Below, one piece after another: positions 20,226-30,069 of a stretch of DNA of 64,000 bases; positions within the stretch are counted from its first letter, which is position 1; every line of letters begins with the position of its first letter. The stretch spans positions 1,736,001-1,800,000 of the forward strand of contig NZ_CP081120.1 in assembly GCF_025141935.1 (NCBI RefSeq). The letters are read 5' to 3'. Made by a program: the position numbers and the translations under genes. The notes beneath the pieces were generated by a model. It was not told where the DNA came from and did not search any database. It was given only the letters and a program-made list of their open reading frames with translations. Source of the stretch: Sulfitobacter sp. S190. Lineage in GTDB: Bacteria; Pseudomonadota; Alphaproteobacteria; Rhodobacterales; Rhodobacteraceae.

Positions 20226-21407
20226 ATGAATGGTGCCGATTCTGCATGGATCATGACGGCCACAGCGCTTGTGCTGCTGATGACACTGCCGGGGCTTGCG
20301 CTCTTTTACGGAGGGCTGGTCAGGGCGCGCAATGTGCTCAGCGTATTCATGCACTGCTATGCAATTGCCTGTTTGATGAGCGTTCTGTGGTTCTTTGTGG
20401 GCTACTCGATCGCGTTCGGTCCCGGTGAAAGTGGCCTTTGGGGCGGTTTGGCCAAGGCGGGATTGAACGGTGTCACCGTCGACAGCCTGTCCGGCACCCT
20501 GCCCGAAGTACTGTTCTTTGCGTTCCAGATGACGTTTGCCATCATCACGCCCGCGCTGATTGTCGGTGCGTATGTCGAGCGTATCGGGTTCGGGTTTGTC
20601 CTGCTCTTCTCGGGGCTGTGGATGCTTTTGTGCTATGCACCGGTTGTACACTGGGTGTGGGGCGGCGGTATGCTCGCCGATGGCGGTATCTTTGGCGAAA
20701 CCGGGGTGCGGGACTTTGCAGGGGGCATTGTCGTGCACGAAACAGCCGGCATCGCCGCACTGATCCTTGCCGTTTTTCTGGGCGCGCGGAAGAACCAGAC
20801 GACACCACCGCACAGCCCGGGAATGGTCATGATGGGGGCTGCGCTTTTGTGGGTCGGTTGGTTCGGCTTTAATGGCGGTTCGCAATTGGCCGCGGACGGC
20901 GGCGCCGCGATGGCGATTACCGTGACGCACATTTCTGCCGCGACTGCGTCGCTGACCTGGGCGCTGTGGGAGAAGGTCAAGTTCGGTAAGGCATCGCTTG
21001 TCGGCATCGTGACCGGCACGATTGCCGGTCTTGCGTCGATCACGCCCGCGTCGGGTTATGTCGGCCCGTGGGAGGCGCTGTTGATCGGCACTGTTGCCGG
21101 CATCCTGTGTCAGGAGGCTGTTGTCCTGATCCGCAACAAGATCAAGATTGACGACACGCTCGATGTGATGGCGGTACACGGCGTTGGGGGTATCTTCGGC
21201 ACGATCATGATCGCCGTGTTCGGTGCCGGAACCTACGTGGCACAGCTGGGGTCGCTGGCGATTGTGGGGGTTTATACAACAATCGTGACGGTCGTTCTGA
21301 TCTTCGTCTGCCGGGCGATCACCCCGCTTCGCGTTAATGAAGAGACGGAAACGAGCGGGCTTGACCTGACCGTGCACGGTGAACGGGCCTACGACATGTC
21401 CAGCTGA
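20226..21407 (+). CDS. amtB: Ammonium transporter (Amt family)
   Basis: 393 residues, about 11 membrane spans, no separate signal peptide. It begins directly with the MTLPGLALFYGGLVRARN segment of span 1. The two pore histidines sit in PVVHWVWGGG and MAVHGVGGIFGT, both intact. It moves ammonium/ammonia into the cell. A strong ribosome site (AAAGGGGAGA) precedes the ATG at 20226. The usual partner glnK is not adjacent, so PII control must come from elsewhere. NtrC control is plausible, but I could not find a dyad resembling the enteric NtrC site in the 136 bp upstream. A terminator follows at 21433. Confidence 0.92.
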   Translation: MNGADSAWIMTATALVLLMTLPGLALFYGGLVRARNVLSVFMHCYAIACLMSVLWFFVGYSIAFGPGESGLWGGLAKAGLNGVTVDSLSGTLPEVLFFAFQMTFAIITPALIVGAYVERIGFGFVLLFSGLWMLLCYAPVVHWVWGGGMLADGGIFGETGVRDFAGGIVVHETAGIAALILAVFLGARKNQTTPPHSPGMVMMGAALLWVGWFGFNGGSQLAADGGAAMAITVTHISAATASLTWALWEKVKFGKASLVGIVTGTIAGLASITPASGYVGPWEALLIGTVAGILCQEAVVLIRNKIKIDDTLDVMAVHGVGGIFGTIMIAVFGAGTYVAQLGSLAIVGVYTTIVTVVLIFVCRAITPLRVNEETETSGLDLTVHGERAYDMSS

Positions 21408-21432
21408 GCCACCTTGCGGTAACCATGCCAGA

Positions 21433-21462
21433 GGGCGTCGCACCAGTTGCGGCGCCCTTTTT
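21433..21462 (+). terminator. Rho-independent terminator of amt
   Basis: GGGCGTCGCA (21433-21442) pairs with TGCGGCGCCC (21448-21457) over a 5 nt loop, 10 bp with one G-T wobble, followed by TTTTT (21458-21462). It lies 26 bp after the amt stop and runs into the stop of the convergent MmgE/PrpD gene. Confidence 0.8.
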
Positions 21463-22741
21463 ACGTCTTTGGATGGGCGGCAAAAAGCTCCGTGAGGGCC
21501 GATAGATCGTCACCCATCGAAGCCTCCCAAAGCGCCTCGGCAAGGTCATCCCCCAAAAGCCCGCAGCCTTTGGTTTGCAGCTTTGCCGCGCGTGTTTCGA
21601 GGCTCATTGGCGTGGCAAGATCATGCCGCAGCCGCCGCACTTCACCGCTGTCGAGCTGAAGCGTGACGCGGCTTTCCGTCTCTGCCAGCGTATCGTCCGG
21701 GATCACTTCGATCCTGTCGCGCAACGCCTTAACAGCGGCATCGCGGCAAATTGCGTCGGTAAAGCTGGTCTGCGCGCTGGTATCATGACCCAGAAGGAGC
21801 ATCGCCGTCGTCTGGGCATAGCTGAATTTCGCCTCCAGCCCCGTCTTTGGTGCCGCGATATTGCAAACGGTCATCCACCGTGGGTGGGTGCGGATGCGGA
21901 TGGCAGCCAAGCGTTCCGTCGAAACGGTACTTCCCGCCAAAGCTTCGAGTGTTGCGTGCAGCCCGTGACAACATGCGTGAAATTTATGGCTGATCTCTGA
22001 AATGGCCCAGTCTTTTCGGGGAAGCTTTACGTCTTGCCCTGCCCCGTGATGGGTAACTCCAAAGCCGTTCTCCCCCGCCAGCCCGTCATGTGCCGCTGTC
22101 ATGCCGGCCTGCGCCCAAAGTGCAGCCTCCACGCCCGTGCGCGCGGCCAGTCCCGCATTCAACGGTTTGGCCATGGTGCCGAATTGGCCCTTGATGCCGG
22201 ACGCCATCGAGGCGGCCAAACCAAGCGCGTGCCGGATCTGTATCGCGGGCAATCCCAGCAAGCGACAGGCCGCCAGTGTGGCCCCGAAGGCACCTGCGGT
22301 TGCCGTTTGATGATAGCCGATCTGGTAGTGTTCCCGCCCCAGCCAGACACCGACGAGGATCGACGCCTCGACGCCCACGACACCTGCGGCGACGACCTCG
22401 TCCAGCGACGCGTCAAGCGTTTCGCCCAAGGCAAAAACGGCAGGCAGTACCGCGACAGATGGATGGCCGATGTGGGCGAAATGGGTGTCATCATAATCCA
22501 GCGCGTGGCTGAGCGTGCCATTGACCAGCGCGCCACCCGCCGCGCCGATCCTGTTTCCCCCGAAAAGATGTGCGGGGCCTTCCTCCGTGCATTGCGCCGC
22601 GACGAAAGACCGGAACTCGGGCGTGTTAGCCCCCGCCATTCCGCAGGCTGCCCAGTCAAACACCGAAAGCCGCATCATCGCCAAGGCCGGTGCAGGCACA
22701 TCGACGCCCGCAAAACCGATCAACCGTTTGGTCAGTCCCAT
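21461..22741 (-). CDS. MmgE/PrpD family protein
   Basis: 426 residues, the size of the MmgE/PrpD family (2-methylcitrate dehydratase, cis-aconitate decarboxylase and many uncharacterised homologues). GTLSHALDYDDTHFAHIGHPSVAVLPA (in two halves, about 94-120) is the family core, and HKFHACCHGLHATLEAL holds conserved His and Cys residues. Cytoplasmic. No prpB or prpC lies nearby, so a methylcitrate-cycle role is not supported. The substrate is unknown. It sits between amt and the RatA-like gene in what is otherwise a conserved housekeeping neighbourhood. Confidence 0.85.
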   Translation of the reverse strand: MGLTKRLIGFAGVDVPAPALAMMRLSVFDWAACGMAGANTPEFRSFVAAQCTEEGPAHLFGGNRIGAAGGALVNGTLSHALDYDDTHFAHIGHPSVAVLPAVFALGETLDASLDEVVAAGVVGVEASILVGVWLGREHYQIGYHQTATAGAFGATLAACRLLGLPAIQIRHALGLAASMASGIKGQFGTMAKPLNAGLAARTGVEAALWAQAGMTAAHDGLAGENGFGVTHHGAGQDVKLPRKDWAISEISHKFHACCHGLHATLEALAGSTVSTERLAAIRIRTHPRWMTVCNIAAPKTGLEAKFSYAQTTAMLLLGHDTSAQTSFTDAICRDAAVKALRDRIEVIPDDTLAETESRVTLQLDSGEVRRLRHDLATPMSLETRAAKLQTKGCGLLGDDLAEALWEASMGDDLSALTELFAAHPKT

Positions 22742-22758
22742 CGCAATTCCGCCCCCGA

Positions 22759-23202
22759 TCAGCCGTAAAGTTCTGCCGCGCGTTTTTCAAAGGCCCGCAC
22801 CACGCGCAGCATGGCCTCGTTGAAAACCACCCCGATGATCCGCTGCAGAATCGCGTTCTTGAATTCGAAATCCACAAAAAAGCAGACTTCGCAGCCGCTC
22901 TCTACATCCGCGAAACTCCAGTTGGATTTCATGTATTTGAAGGGACCATCCAGATATTCCGTATCGATTTTCCGGTCATCGGGCCACAAGACGACGCGGC
23001 TGGTGAAACGCTCACGGAACACCTTGAACGAGATGACCAGATCGGCGTCCATCACACGGTGATCGCCCATATCGTCTTCGCGCTTGATGCGGGCCGCTGC
23101 GGTCCAGGGCAGAAATTTGGGATAGGATTCCACATCGGCGACCAGATCATACATCTGCTGGGCGGTGTAGGGCAGCACGCGGGTCTCTTGGTGGGTTGGC
23201 AT
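22759..23202 (-). CDS. RatA/COQ10-type START domain protein
   Basis: 147 residues of a polyketide cyclase/START-like fold (SRPBCC). [30 protein letters not shown] and a C-terminal helix ending [10 protein letters not shown] match the coenzyme Q-binding COQ10 / RatA family. In mitochondria and alphaproteobacteria this group is linked to ubiquinone handling. E. coli RatA was described as blocking ribosome subunit joining, but a quinone role is the safer guess here. It is commonly near lipA, as here. It is divergent from hpt. Confidence 0.85.
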   Translation of the reverse strand: MPTHQETRVLPYTAQQMYDLVADVESYPKFLPWTAAARIKREDDMGDHRVMDADLVISFKVFRERFTSRVVLWPDDRKIDTEYLDGPFKYMKSNWSFADVESGCEVCFFVDFEFKNAILQRIIGVVFNEAMLRVVRAFEKRAAELYG

Positions 23203-23270
23203 TGATTTCCGTCTCTTGTCTGGTTAGCGCTGTAACAAAGACCGCGCTCCCGAACAATCAAGAGATGCCC

Positions 23271-23816
23271 ATGCCCACGCGACCCTATGTCATAGACGAG
23301 ATGATCTCGGCCAAATCCATCGCTGCGCGGATCGAGCACATGTGCCACGACATTCGCGCCGAATTCAGCGATACAGACAAGTTGATCGTTGTCGGCCTGC
23401 TGCGCGGATCGTTCGTTTTCATCGCGGATCTGGTTCGAGAGCTCGATCTGCCGATCGAAGTCGATTTTCTGGAGGCGTCAAGTTACGGCGACGGAATGGA
23501 AAGCAGCCGGGAAGTCCGCATTCTCAAGGACTTGCGCGGCGCAATTGAAGGACGCGATGTGCTTGTCGTCGAAGATATCGTAGACACCGGCCATACGCTG
23601 CACCACGTGACATCGCTTCTGCGGTCGCGCGGGCCTGCACGGCTCAAAACTGCTGCGTTGTTGGACAAACCGACCCGGCGGGAGGTCGATCTGCGAGCTG
23701 ATTTCACCGGTTTCGATATTCCCGATGAATTTGTTGTGGGCTACGGAATCGATTTCGCACAGCGCAATCGCAATCTGCCCTTCATCGGCAAAGTCCGCTT
23801 TACCGGCGATGCTTGA
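23271..23816 (+). CDS. hpt: Hypoxanthine phosphoribosyltransferase
   Basis: About 181 residues from the ATG at 23271; an ATG at 23265 and a longer in-frame start at 23196 are alternatives. The AAGAG at 23260-23264 is best spaced for 23271. Purine salvage: hypoxanthine or guanine plus PRPP gives IMP or GMP. The PRPP-binding motif [14 protein letters not shown] is intact. [27 protein letters not shown] and the C-terminal [19 protein letters not shown] match bacterial HPRTs. It overlaps the next small gene by 8 bp. Confidence 0.94.
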   Translation: MPTRPYVIDEMISAKSIAARIEHMCHDIRAEFSDTDKLIVVGLLRGSFVFIADLVRELDLPIEVDFLEASSYGDGMESSREVRILKDLRGAIEGRDVLVVEDIVDTGHTLHHVTSLLRSRGPARLKTAALLDKPTRREVDLRADFTGFDIPDEFVVGYGIDFAQRNRNLPFIGKVRFTGDA

Positions 23817-23985
23817 TATCCGTCACCTGTTGCGCATGAAGCGCTGGTCCCAGAGCCCGCCGTCGGCACGCCGGGTCAAGCTGGTGTTCGGGGTGGTGGC
23901 GGTTGCCCTGCTCATTATCGGTCTGGAAAAGTTGGGCCTATGGCCACAGTGGGCCACGGCCGAACGTTTGAACCGCCGTTTCTGA
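23809..23985 (+). CDS. 58-residue single-span membrane protein
   Basis: It starts at the ATG at 23809, whose bases overlap the hpt stop by 8 bp (ATGCTTGA), an arrangement typical of translational coupling. The N-terminus is basic ([15 protein letters not shown]). One hydrophobic helix covers about residues 24-42 ([19 protein letters not shown]), and the tail is short and polar. No family recognised. The same strand, tight overlap and codon use like its neighbours argue that it is real. Confidence 0.65.
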   Translation: MLDIRHLLRMKRWSQSPPSARRVKLVFGVVAVALLIIGLEKLGLWPQWATAERLNRRF

Positions 23986-23995
23986 ACGCTCCCGG

Positions 23996-24949
23996 TCAGG
24001 CGATGCCCAGCTTTGCGTTCCGCGCATCACGCAAGCGCGCAAAATCATCGCCCGCGTGGTAGCTTGACCGCGTGAGCGGTGTGGCCGACACCATCAGGAA
24101 GCCCTTGCCATAGGCCGCTTTTTCATAGGCTGCGAATTCATCGGGATGTACGAAACGATCGACGCGGTGGTGTTTGGGTGTGGGTTGCAGGTACTGTCCG
24201 ATGGTCAGGAAATCGATATCGGCGGCGCGCATGTCATCCATGACCTGCACTACAGATTGGCGATCTTCGCCAAGCCCGACCATGATGCCGGATTTGGTGA
24301 ACATCGACGGATCCAGTTCCTTGACCCGCTGAAGCAGACGCAAGCTATGGAAGTAGCGCGCACCCGGGCGGACTTCGGGGTACAGACCCGGCACGGTTTC
24401 GAGGTTGTGATTGAATACGTCTGGTCGTGCTTCGACAACCTTTTCAAGCGCTTCGGGGCCACATTTGATAAAGTCGGGCGTCAGAATCTCGATCGTGGTC
24501 TCAGGGCTGCGGTGCCGGATGGCACGGATGGTTTGGGCAAAATGCTCTGCTCCGCCGTCTTCGACGTCATCGCGGTCGACGCTGGTAATGACCACGTGGT
24601 TGAGGCCGAGTTTTTGCACTGCGTCAGCCACCCGACCCGGCTCAAAGGCATCGAGCGCTTCGGGGGGCTTGCCGGTCGCAATGTTGCAGAACGTGCAGGC
24701 GCGCGTGCAGACTTCCCCCATGATCATCATGGTCGCGTGCCCCTGACTCCAGCACTCGCCGACATTCGGGCAGCCGGCTTCCTCGCAGACAGTGACCAGT
24801 TTGTTGTCGCGCATGATCTTGGCGGTTTCGGCGTATCCCTTGCCGCCCGGTGCCTTGACCCGAATCCACGTAGGCTTTTTGGGCTGCGGATTGTCGGGCC
24901 TGCGGGCTTTTTCCGGGTGCCGCTGGTCGGGGATTTTCAGATCACGCAT
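23996..24949 (-). CDS. lipA: Lipoyl synthase
   Basis: 317 residues. Radical SAM enzyme that inserts two sulfurs into protein-bound octanoyl groups. Both Fe-S sites are complete: the auxiliary cluster cysteines Cys55, Cys60 and Cys66 ([12 protein letters not shown]) and the radical SAM cysteines Cys81, Cys85 and Cys88 (CTRACTFC). The start is the ATG at 24949 (MRDLK). A second ATG 6 bp upstream touches the AGAGGT ribosome site, so the downstream one is better spaced. In-frame codons further upstream are non-coding leader. lipB is not in the window. Confidence 0.96.
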   Translation of the reverse strand: MRDLKIPDQRHPEKARRPDNPQPKKPTWIRVKAPGGKGYAETAKIMRDNKLVTVCEEAGCPNVGECWSQGHATMMIMGEVCTRACTFCNIATGKPPEALDAFEPGRVADAVQKLGLNHVVITSVDRDDVEDGGAEHFAQTIRAIRHRSPETTIEILTPDFIKCGPEALEKVVEARPDVFNHNLETVPGLYPEVRPGARYFHSLRLLQRVKELDPSMFTKSGIMVGLGEDRQSVVQVMDDMRAADIDFLTIGQYLQPTPKHHRVDRFVHPDEFAAYEKAAYGKGFLMVSATPLTRSSYHAGDDFARLRDARNAKLGIA

Positions 24950-25054
24950 CAGCATACCTCTTGCGGTCAAAATAGCTTGGCTGCTGCCATACTTAGCCCC
25001 CTTGGCGTGCAAGGGAAACCCCGCGCGGCGCAATGCCGCCATGCGTATATGTGT

Positions 25055-25092
25055 GAAAAAAACCGGCACAGCCGGGAGGAAGCTGTGCCGGT
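25055..25092 (-). terminator. Rho-independent terminator of the DUF6456 gene
   Basis: A perfect 11 bp stem, ACCGGCACAGC (25062-25072) with GCTGTGCCGGT (25082-25092), and a 9 nt loop. On the minus strand it is followed by a run of eight T (complement of 25055-25062). It lies about 30 bp past the stop of the DUF6456 gene and before lipA, separating the two transcripts. Confidence 0.88.
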
Positions 25093-25122
25093 CAAAGCCG
25101 GAATCTCGGTCGGTCAGCGGCG

Positions 25123-26247
25123 TCAGCCGATCATTTGCCCCGACTGGTCCTGGCAATCTTCATAATGTTTCTGCAGTCGGATAAGGCCGATCCGCAGCAC
25201 GATCTTGCCCGATCGCGCCGACCATCCCAGCCGTTTTTCCGTTGTTTCGAGCCCTTCCAGATAACAACAGCAGCGCATGACGACGTCGGCGAGCCCCTCG
25301 CCCAGATCCTCGATTGCGGCACTTACACGCCGGCGCGCATCCAGCGCGGCGGCAGGCCCCGAAGTATCAACCGGCGTGCAATCGACACCCGCCAGAAGCA
25401 TACGGTCCCAGTTCTGGCCCATCTTGGGACCCATCTGCGACAGTTCAAAATCTTCGCGCAGCCGTTCGCCCGCGTGGACCTGTGCCTCGGTCAGAAACAG
25501 CCGCCCGTCCTTGTCCCGGCGCCGTGCGAGGGCCGCCAGCGGGCTTTCGGCCATCGTGTATCGCACGCGGCGCGGGCTTGGCTTTTTCGCCGCTCCCATG
25601 AATTGCGCGGGTGCTTCGGAAAGGCCGGGGGGCACGTTTGCATGCGCGCTTTCGGTTTTGGCCATGATATCGGTGAGCGCGGCACGCCCGGCTGTCGTAA
25701 TCCGGTAGCGCGTGATCTTGCCGCTGGTTTCCGCATGAATCCACGCCTTTAGCGCTAACGCCTCCGCGATGTGGCGATCCACGACACCGGTGCGGGTGGT
25801 CTCTCCCTGCGGCATGCTGCGGACGATCACGGCCTTTTCCATGTTCAGCGCAACGGCGAGCACGGCCCCCTTTTCACATAATCGACGCAGAACGCGGCTG
25901 GCTTCGGCCGTTAACGTATCGCTGTCGGGCGGATCGATCTGTTTGTCATCTCCACTGCTCATGGCGCGACCGTCCGCATCGTTGCCGGGGTCGGCATGTT
26001 CGAGTTTGCGGAGCGCACCGTCGACCAGAGGATCGTCGCGCATCGTTTCAATCCGGCGCACCTGACGCAGGATGGTAGACGCGTGGCAGCCCTGCGTTCT
26101 GGCAAGCTCCCGGATCGGCGTGCCGCCATCGGTGTGCAACAGATAGTTTTGCACCGGCGTCGGCACCCATTCAGGCCATTCGTCTTCCAACGATCCTTGA
26201 GAGGATCGATATAGTCCATTCTCAAAACCATTTACCATAGCCCCCAT
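25123..26247 (-). CDS. DUF6456 domain-containing helix-turn-helix protein
   Basis: 374 residues. Residues about 25-70 ([38 protein letters not shown]) look like a winged or tri-helical helix-turn-helix. A second winged-helix-like segment lies around 115-190. The C-terminal domain (about 215-370) matches what is called DUF6456 in Rhodobacterales: [25 protein letters not shown] and [16 protein letters not shown] (quoted in parts). A DNA-binding regulator is likely but unproven. Start ATG at 26247; an ATG at 26238 is possible. Divergent from the DUF6477 gene over a 238 bp AT-richer region. Confidence 0.72.
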   Translation of the reverse strand: MGAMVNGFENGLYRSSQGSLEDEWPEWVPTPVQNYLLHTDGGTPIRELARTQGCHASTILRQVRRIETMRDDPLVDGALRKLEHADPGNDADGRAMSSGDDKQIDPPDSDTLTAEASRVLRRLCEKGAVLAVALNMEKAVIVRSMPQGETTRTGVVDRHIAEALALKAWIHAETSGKITRYRITTAGRAALTDIMAKTESAHANVPPGLSEAPAQFMGAAKKPSPRRVRYTMAESPLAALARRRDKDGRLFLTEAQVHAGERLREDFELSQMGPKMGQNWDRMLLAGVDCTPVDTSGPAAALDARRRVSAAIEDLGEGLADVVMRCCCYLEGLETTEKRLGWSARSGKIVLRIGLIRLQKHYEDCQDQSGQMIG

Positions 26248-26309
26248 TTCCAGGTGTCCCTTCCCAGATTTCCAACACTCCCCCGAGATACAACCCTCAC
26301 GGGAATTAG

Positions 26310-26324
26310 TTACCTATTTGTTAA
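26310..26324. promoter_or_regulatory. CtrA-like site in the DUF6456/DUF6477 divergent region
   Basis: The 238 bp gap at 26248-26485 holds no gene that I can see and is AT-richer than its flanks. It contains TTAC (26310-26313), 7 bp, TTAA (26321-26324), one mismatch from the CtrA consensus TTAA-N7-TTAA, followed by another TTAA at 26327-26330. Both divergent genes start within 165 bp of it. The match is suggestive only. Confidence 0.3.
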
Positions 26325-26485
26325 AATTAACGACTGCACCAACTATTGTTTCCAAAATCTAAACAGTGGTGAATGCAGCGAACGGCCTTTGCAAAATAGG
26401 CGCAACACCCGTCTATTGGGGTGATTATCGACCATGTTGAATTCGTGAAACAGCCACCGCGCTGTTGCAAATATGAGGACCTGAC

Positions 26486-26800
26486 ATGCAAGATATTCAT
26501 ACGATGCTGGCCGAAATGCACCGTCCACGCCTGTTGATGCGGGCCGCCCGAATCGGCGCGCAGGACTACAGACGGACGGCCCACCTGCCCCGGTTGCTGG
26601 GATATGGCGTGCTGCCGCGGCCGGCTGCGGCATTAATGAAACTGATTGGAATTGAAGCGCAGCTGGAAACAGAGCGCGCGGAGGGTGACGCCAGCTATAG
26701 CCTGACGCGTCATGTCGATGTGCTGATCGCGATTGTTGGTGAAGCGCGCGACCTGCGCCATGCACAGGCCGCGTCTCACGTCGTGGTCCCGCTCAGGTAA
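26486..26800 (+). CDS. DUF6477 family protein
   Basis: 104 residues, no signal peptide or membrane span. The segment MHRPRLLMRAARIGAQDYRR followed by LPRLLG is the mark of a small Rhodobacterales family labelled DUF6477, of unknown function. It is rich in Arg and Leu and predicted mostly helical. The start is the ATG at 26486 after a TGAGGA ribosome site. Its last 8 bp overlap the end of the convergent MttB-family gene. Confidence 0.75.
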   Translation: MQDIHTMLAEMHRPRLLMRAARIGAQDYRRTAHLPRLLGYGVLPRPAAALMKLIGIEAQLETERAEGDASYSLTRHVDVLIAIVGEARDLRHAQAASHVVVPLR

Positions 26801-28331
26801 AGCTGTCGGGCTCCGCAGCCTTGCGCTCTGCCACGAATGCGTTCAGCGCATCCAGAGTGGCGGGTTCCATCGCCGGTTGCTGGTAATCGTTGAGCATTTT
26901 CTCGACACGCAGGCTGGCGAGCGCCTGGGTGTCGCGCCCACCTTCGTCTTCCCACGTCTCGAATGGTTTGTAGTCGAGCAGATCGGATTTCCAGAACGCC
27001 TCTTTGAAATTGGCCTGCGTGTGGGCACAGCCCAGATAATGCCCGCCCGGCCCGACTTCGCGAATGGCATCCATCGCCTGCGCGTTCTCGTCCACTTCGA
27101 CGCCGCGTGCCAGGTGATGCAGGGTGCCAAGTTGGTCCGCGTCCATCACGAACTTTTCGAACGAAGACACCAGTCCACCTTCCAGCCAGCCACAGCTGTG
27201 CAGCATGAAGTTCACACCGGCCAGTAGGCCCATGTTCAGACTATTTGCCGTTTCGTAAGCTGCCTGCGCATCCGGCAGCTTCGACCCGCAGAAGGAACCG
27301 GCTGAACGGTATGGCAGGTTGAGGCGGCGCGCCAATTGGCCCGCCCCGTATGTAATATGGCTCGCCTCGGGCGTTCCAAAAGTCGGTGCGCCCGAATTCA
27401 TGTCAATCGATGTCACAAAAGCGCCCATGATCACCGGTGCGCCGGGGCGGATCAGCTGGCTGTATGCGATGCCAGCCAAGGCTTCGGCCAGAACTTGCGT
27501 CAACGTGCCGGCAATGGACACAGGCGCCATCGCGCCGCCGACGATAAAGGGCGAAATGATGCAGGCCTGATTGTTTTGCGCATACACCTCGAGCGCGCCC
27601 ATCATCACATCGTCGAATGTCATCGGCGAGTTGATGTTGATGAGCGATGTCATCACGGTGTTTTCCTGCACGAACTCCTTGCCGAACAGAATTCCTGCCA
27701 TGTCTACAGAATCCTGTGCGCGGCTCGGCTCGGTCACCGATCCCATGAAGGGCTTGTCGCTGAGCGTCATATGCGCGTGCAGCATATCGAGGTGGCGTTT
27801 GTTTACGGCCACGTCGGTCGGCTCACAAACAGTGCCGCCAGAATGGTGCAGCCATTTCGACATGTAGCCCAGCTTCACGAACTTGCGGAAATCGTCCATC
27901 GTGGCGTAGCGACGGCCGCCTGCGACGTCGCGGACGAATGGCGGGCCATAGACCGGCGCGAGCACCAGGTTGTTGCCGCCGATCTCAACATTGCGGAGCG
28001 GATTGCGGGCGTGCTGGGTGAATTGGGCCGGGGCCGTTTCGCACAATTTGCGCGCCAGACCACGCGGAATGCGTACCCGCTCGCCTTGCACATCTGCCCC
28101 GGCTTCGCGCCAGCGATCGAGGGCTTTGGGGTTGTCGAGAAAGTTCACGCCAACCTCTTCGAGAATGGTCTCGGCGTTTGTTTCGATGATCTGCAGAGCT
28201 TCTTCGGTCAGCACCTCGAAATTCGGGATATTCCGTTCGATGAATTTGGCAGTGTCGAATGAAACTGCGCTGCGGGCGGCGCGACGTGCGGCCCCGCCGC
28301 CACCGCGGGCGCGTCGTGCTGGTTGCGACAT
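26793..28331 (-). CDS. Trimethylamine methyltransferase (MttB) family protein, non-pyrrolysine type
   Basis: 512 residues from the ATG at 28331, which has a GAGGGG ribosome site. Full-length MttB superfamily TIM barrel. There is no in-frame amber codon, so it belongs to the large non-pyrrolysine branch, some of whose members demethylate glycine betaine, carnitine or proline betaine and pass the methyl group to a corrinoid protein. No corrinoid protein gene (MttC/MtbC-like) or activator is adjacent. The basic, Gly/Ala-rich N-terminus (about 1-22) precedes the conserved fold. Methylamine or betaine use is a common roseobacter trait, but the substrate is undetermined. Confidence 0.88.
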   Translation of the reverse strand: MSQPARRARGGGGAARRAARSAVSFDTAKFIERNIPNFEVLTEEALQIIETNAETILEEVGVNFLDNPKALDRWREAGADVQGERVRIPRGLARKLCETAPAQFTQHARNPLRNVEIGGNNLVLAPVYGPPFVRDVAGGRRYATMDDFRKFVKLGYMSKWLHHSGGTVCEPTDVAVNKRHLDMLHAHMTLSDKPFMGSVTEPSRAQDSVDMAGILFGKEFVQENTVMTSLININSPMTFDDVMMGALEVYAQNNQACIISPFIVGGAMAPVSIAGTLTQVLAEALAGIAYSQLIRPGAPVIMGAFVTSIDMNSGAPTFGTPEASHITYGAGQLARRLNLPYRSAGSFCGSKLPDAQAAYETANSLNMGLLAGVNFMLHSCGWLEGGLVSSFEKFVMDADQLGTLHHLARGVEVDENAQAMDAIREVGPGGHYLGCAHTQANFKEAFWKSDLLDYKPFETWEDEGGRDTQALASLRVEKMLNDYQQPAMEPATLDALNAFVAERKAAEPDSFT

Positions 28332-28490
28332 GGTATTTCCCCTCAAGATGCGTCTCTGGCCAGACAGATACCGCCACGTGCCGTTCGTCCGCCCGCTTTT
28401 TGCGCCCTCGGAGAGAGAAAAACGACATTCGCCCTTTGGTGTGTCCCATGGGTGCTTGCCTCATGTCAGGTGGCGGCATAATGAGTGCGC

Positions 28491-30053
28491 ATGACAGATC
28501 AATCCCATGACCGCCTTCTCATCATCGACTTCGGCAGCCAGGTCACACAGCTGATTGCCCGGCGCTTGCGCGAGTTGAATGTGTATTGTGAAATCCATCC
28601 GTTCAACAATGTTGACGATGCCTTTCTGGCCAGCTTCGCGCCCAAAGCCGTCATTCTTTCGGGCGGGCCCGCGTCTGTGATTGACGAAGGATCGCCGCGC
28701 CCGCCACACAAGGTGTTCGATCTCAATGTACCGGTACTGGGTATCTGTTACGGCCAGCAGGTCATGATGGAAGTGCTCGGCGGCAAAGTGGAACGGGGCC
28801 ATGGCACCGCGGAATTCGGTCGCGCCTATGTCACGCCGACCGACACGCGGCTGGAGCTGCTGCAGGGCTGGTTCGCCACCGAGCGGGAGCAGGTCTGGAT
28901 GAGCCACGGCGATCACGTCAGCAAGATCGCGCCCGGTTTCGAGGTTTTCGGCACCTCGCCAAACGCGCCTTTCGCCATCACCGGCGATACCGAGCGCAAT
29001 TTCTACGCCGTCCAGTTCCACCCCGAAGTGCATCACACTCCCAACGGGCTAAAGCTCTACGAAAACTTCGTCCGCATGGCCGGTTTCAAGGGCGACTGGA
29101 CCATGGGCGCCTACCGCGAGGAAGCGATTGCCAAGATCCGCGAGCAGGTCGGCGACAAGAAGGTCATCTGCGGGCTGTCCGGTGGTGTCGATTCTTCCGT
29201 CGCGGCCGCATTGCTGCACGGAGCGATCGGTGACCAGCTCACTTGCGTTTTTGTCGACCACGGCCTTTTGCGCAAGAACGAAGCCGAGGAAGTCGTGGAG
29301 ATGTTTCGCGACAACATGAACCTGCATGTCATCCATGCAGACGAAGCCGAATTGTTTCTGGGCGAGCTTGAGGGCCAATCCGACCCCGAGACCAAGCGCA
29401 AGATCATTGGGCGGCTCTTTATCGACGTGTTCCAGAAATACGCAAAAGAGATCGAAGGCGCGGATTTTCTCGCTCAAGGAACGCTCTACCCTGACGTGAT
29501 CGAATCGGTCAGCTTTTCGGGTGGTCCTTCGGTGACCATCAAATCGCACCATAATGTCGGTGGCCTTCCCGAAAAGATGGGTCTGAAGCTCGTCGAGCCG
29601 CTGCGCGAGCTTTTCAAGGACGAGGTGCGCGTTCTGGGACGCGAACTGGGTCTGCCGCCCAGCTTTATCGGTCGTCATCCCTTTCCCGGTCCGGGTCTTG
29701 CGATCCGCTGCCCCGGCGAGATTACCCGCGCCAAGCTTGATATCTTGCGCGAAGCGGATGCGGTTTATATCGACCAGATCCGCAAGCACGGGCTTTATGA
29801 CGATATCTGGCAGGCCTTCGTCGCGATCCTACCCGTGCGCACCGTCGGGGTGATGGGCGACGGCCGCACATATGACTATGCCTGTGCGCTGAGGGCGGTG
29901 ACCTCTGTCGATGGTATGACGGCGGATTACTATCCGTTCAGCCATGAATTCCTCGGTGAAACGGCGACGCGCATCATCAACGAGGTCCCGGGCATCAACC
30001 GCGTGACCTATGACATCACGTCCAAACCACCCGGAACAATCGAGTGGGAATAG
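28491..30053 (+). CDS. guaA: GMP synthase (glutamine-hydrolysing)
   Basis: 520 residues. Converts XMP to GMP with glutamine and ATP. The amidotransferase domain has the nucleophile Cys86 in GICYGQQ and the His/Glu pair in [10 protein letters not shown]. The ATP pyrophosphatase domain has SGGVDSS at about residues 229-235. The C-terminal dimerisation domain ends KPPGTIEWE, as in the family. The start is the ATG at 28491; a GTG 6 bp earlier is in frame but less likely. The next gene starts 16 bp after the stop. Confidence 0.97.
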   Translation: MTDQSHDRLLIIDFGSQVTQLIARRLRELNVYCEIHPFNNVDDAFLASFAPKAVILSGGPASVIDEGSPRPPHKVFDLNVPVLGICYGQQVMMEVLGGKVERGHGTAEFGRAYVTPTDTRLELLQGWFATEREQVWMSHGDHVSKIAPGFEVFGTSPNAPFAITGDTERNFYAVQFHPEVHHTPNGLKLYENFVRMAGFKGDWTMGAYREEAIAKIREQVGDKKVICGLSGGVDSSVAAALLHGAIGDQLTCVFVDHGLLRKNEAEEVVEMFRDNMNLHVIHADEAELFLGELEGQSDPETKRKIIGRLFIDVFQKYAKEIEGADFLAQGTLYPDVIESVSFSGGPSVTIKSHHNVGGLPEKMGLKLVEPLRELFKDEVRVLGRELGLPPSFIGRHPFPGPGLAIRCPGEITRAKLDILREADAVYIDQIRKHGLYDDIWQAFVAILPVRTVGVMGDGRTYDYACALRAVTSVDGMTADYYPFSHEFLGETATRIINEVPGINRVTYDITSKPPGTIEWE

Positions 30054-30069
30054 TGGCGCAGACCTAGAC

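Noticed and set aside
20172-21443. 423-residue open frame opposite amt
   Set aside because: Antisense shadow, strongly charged, overlaps the whole transporter and its terminator.
26793-28331. Pyrrolysine-containing MttB
   Set aside because: No in-frame amber codon in the reading frame, and no pyl genes in the window.
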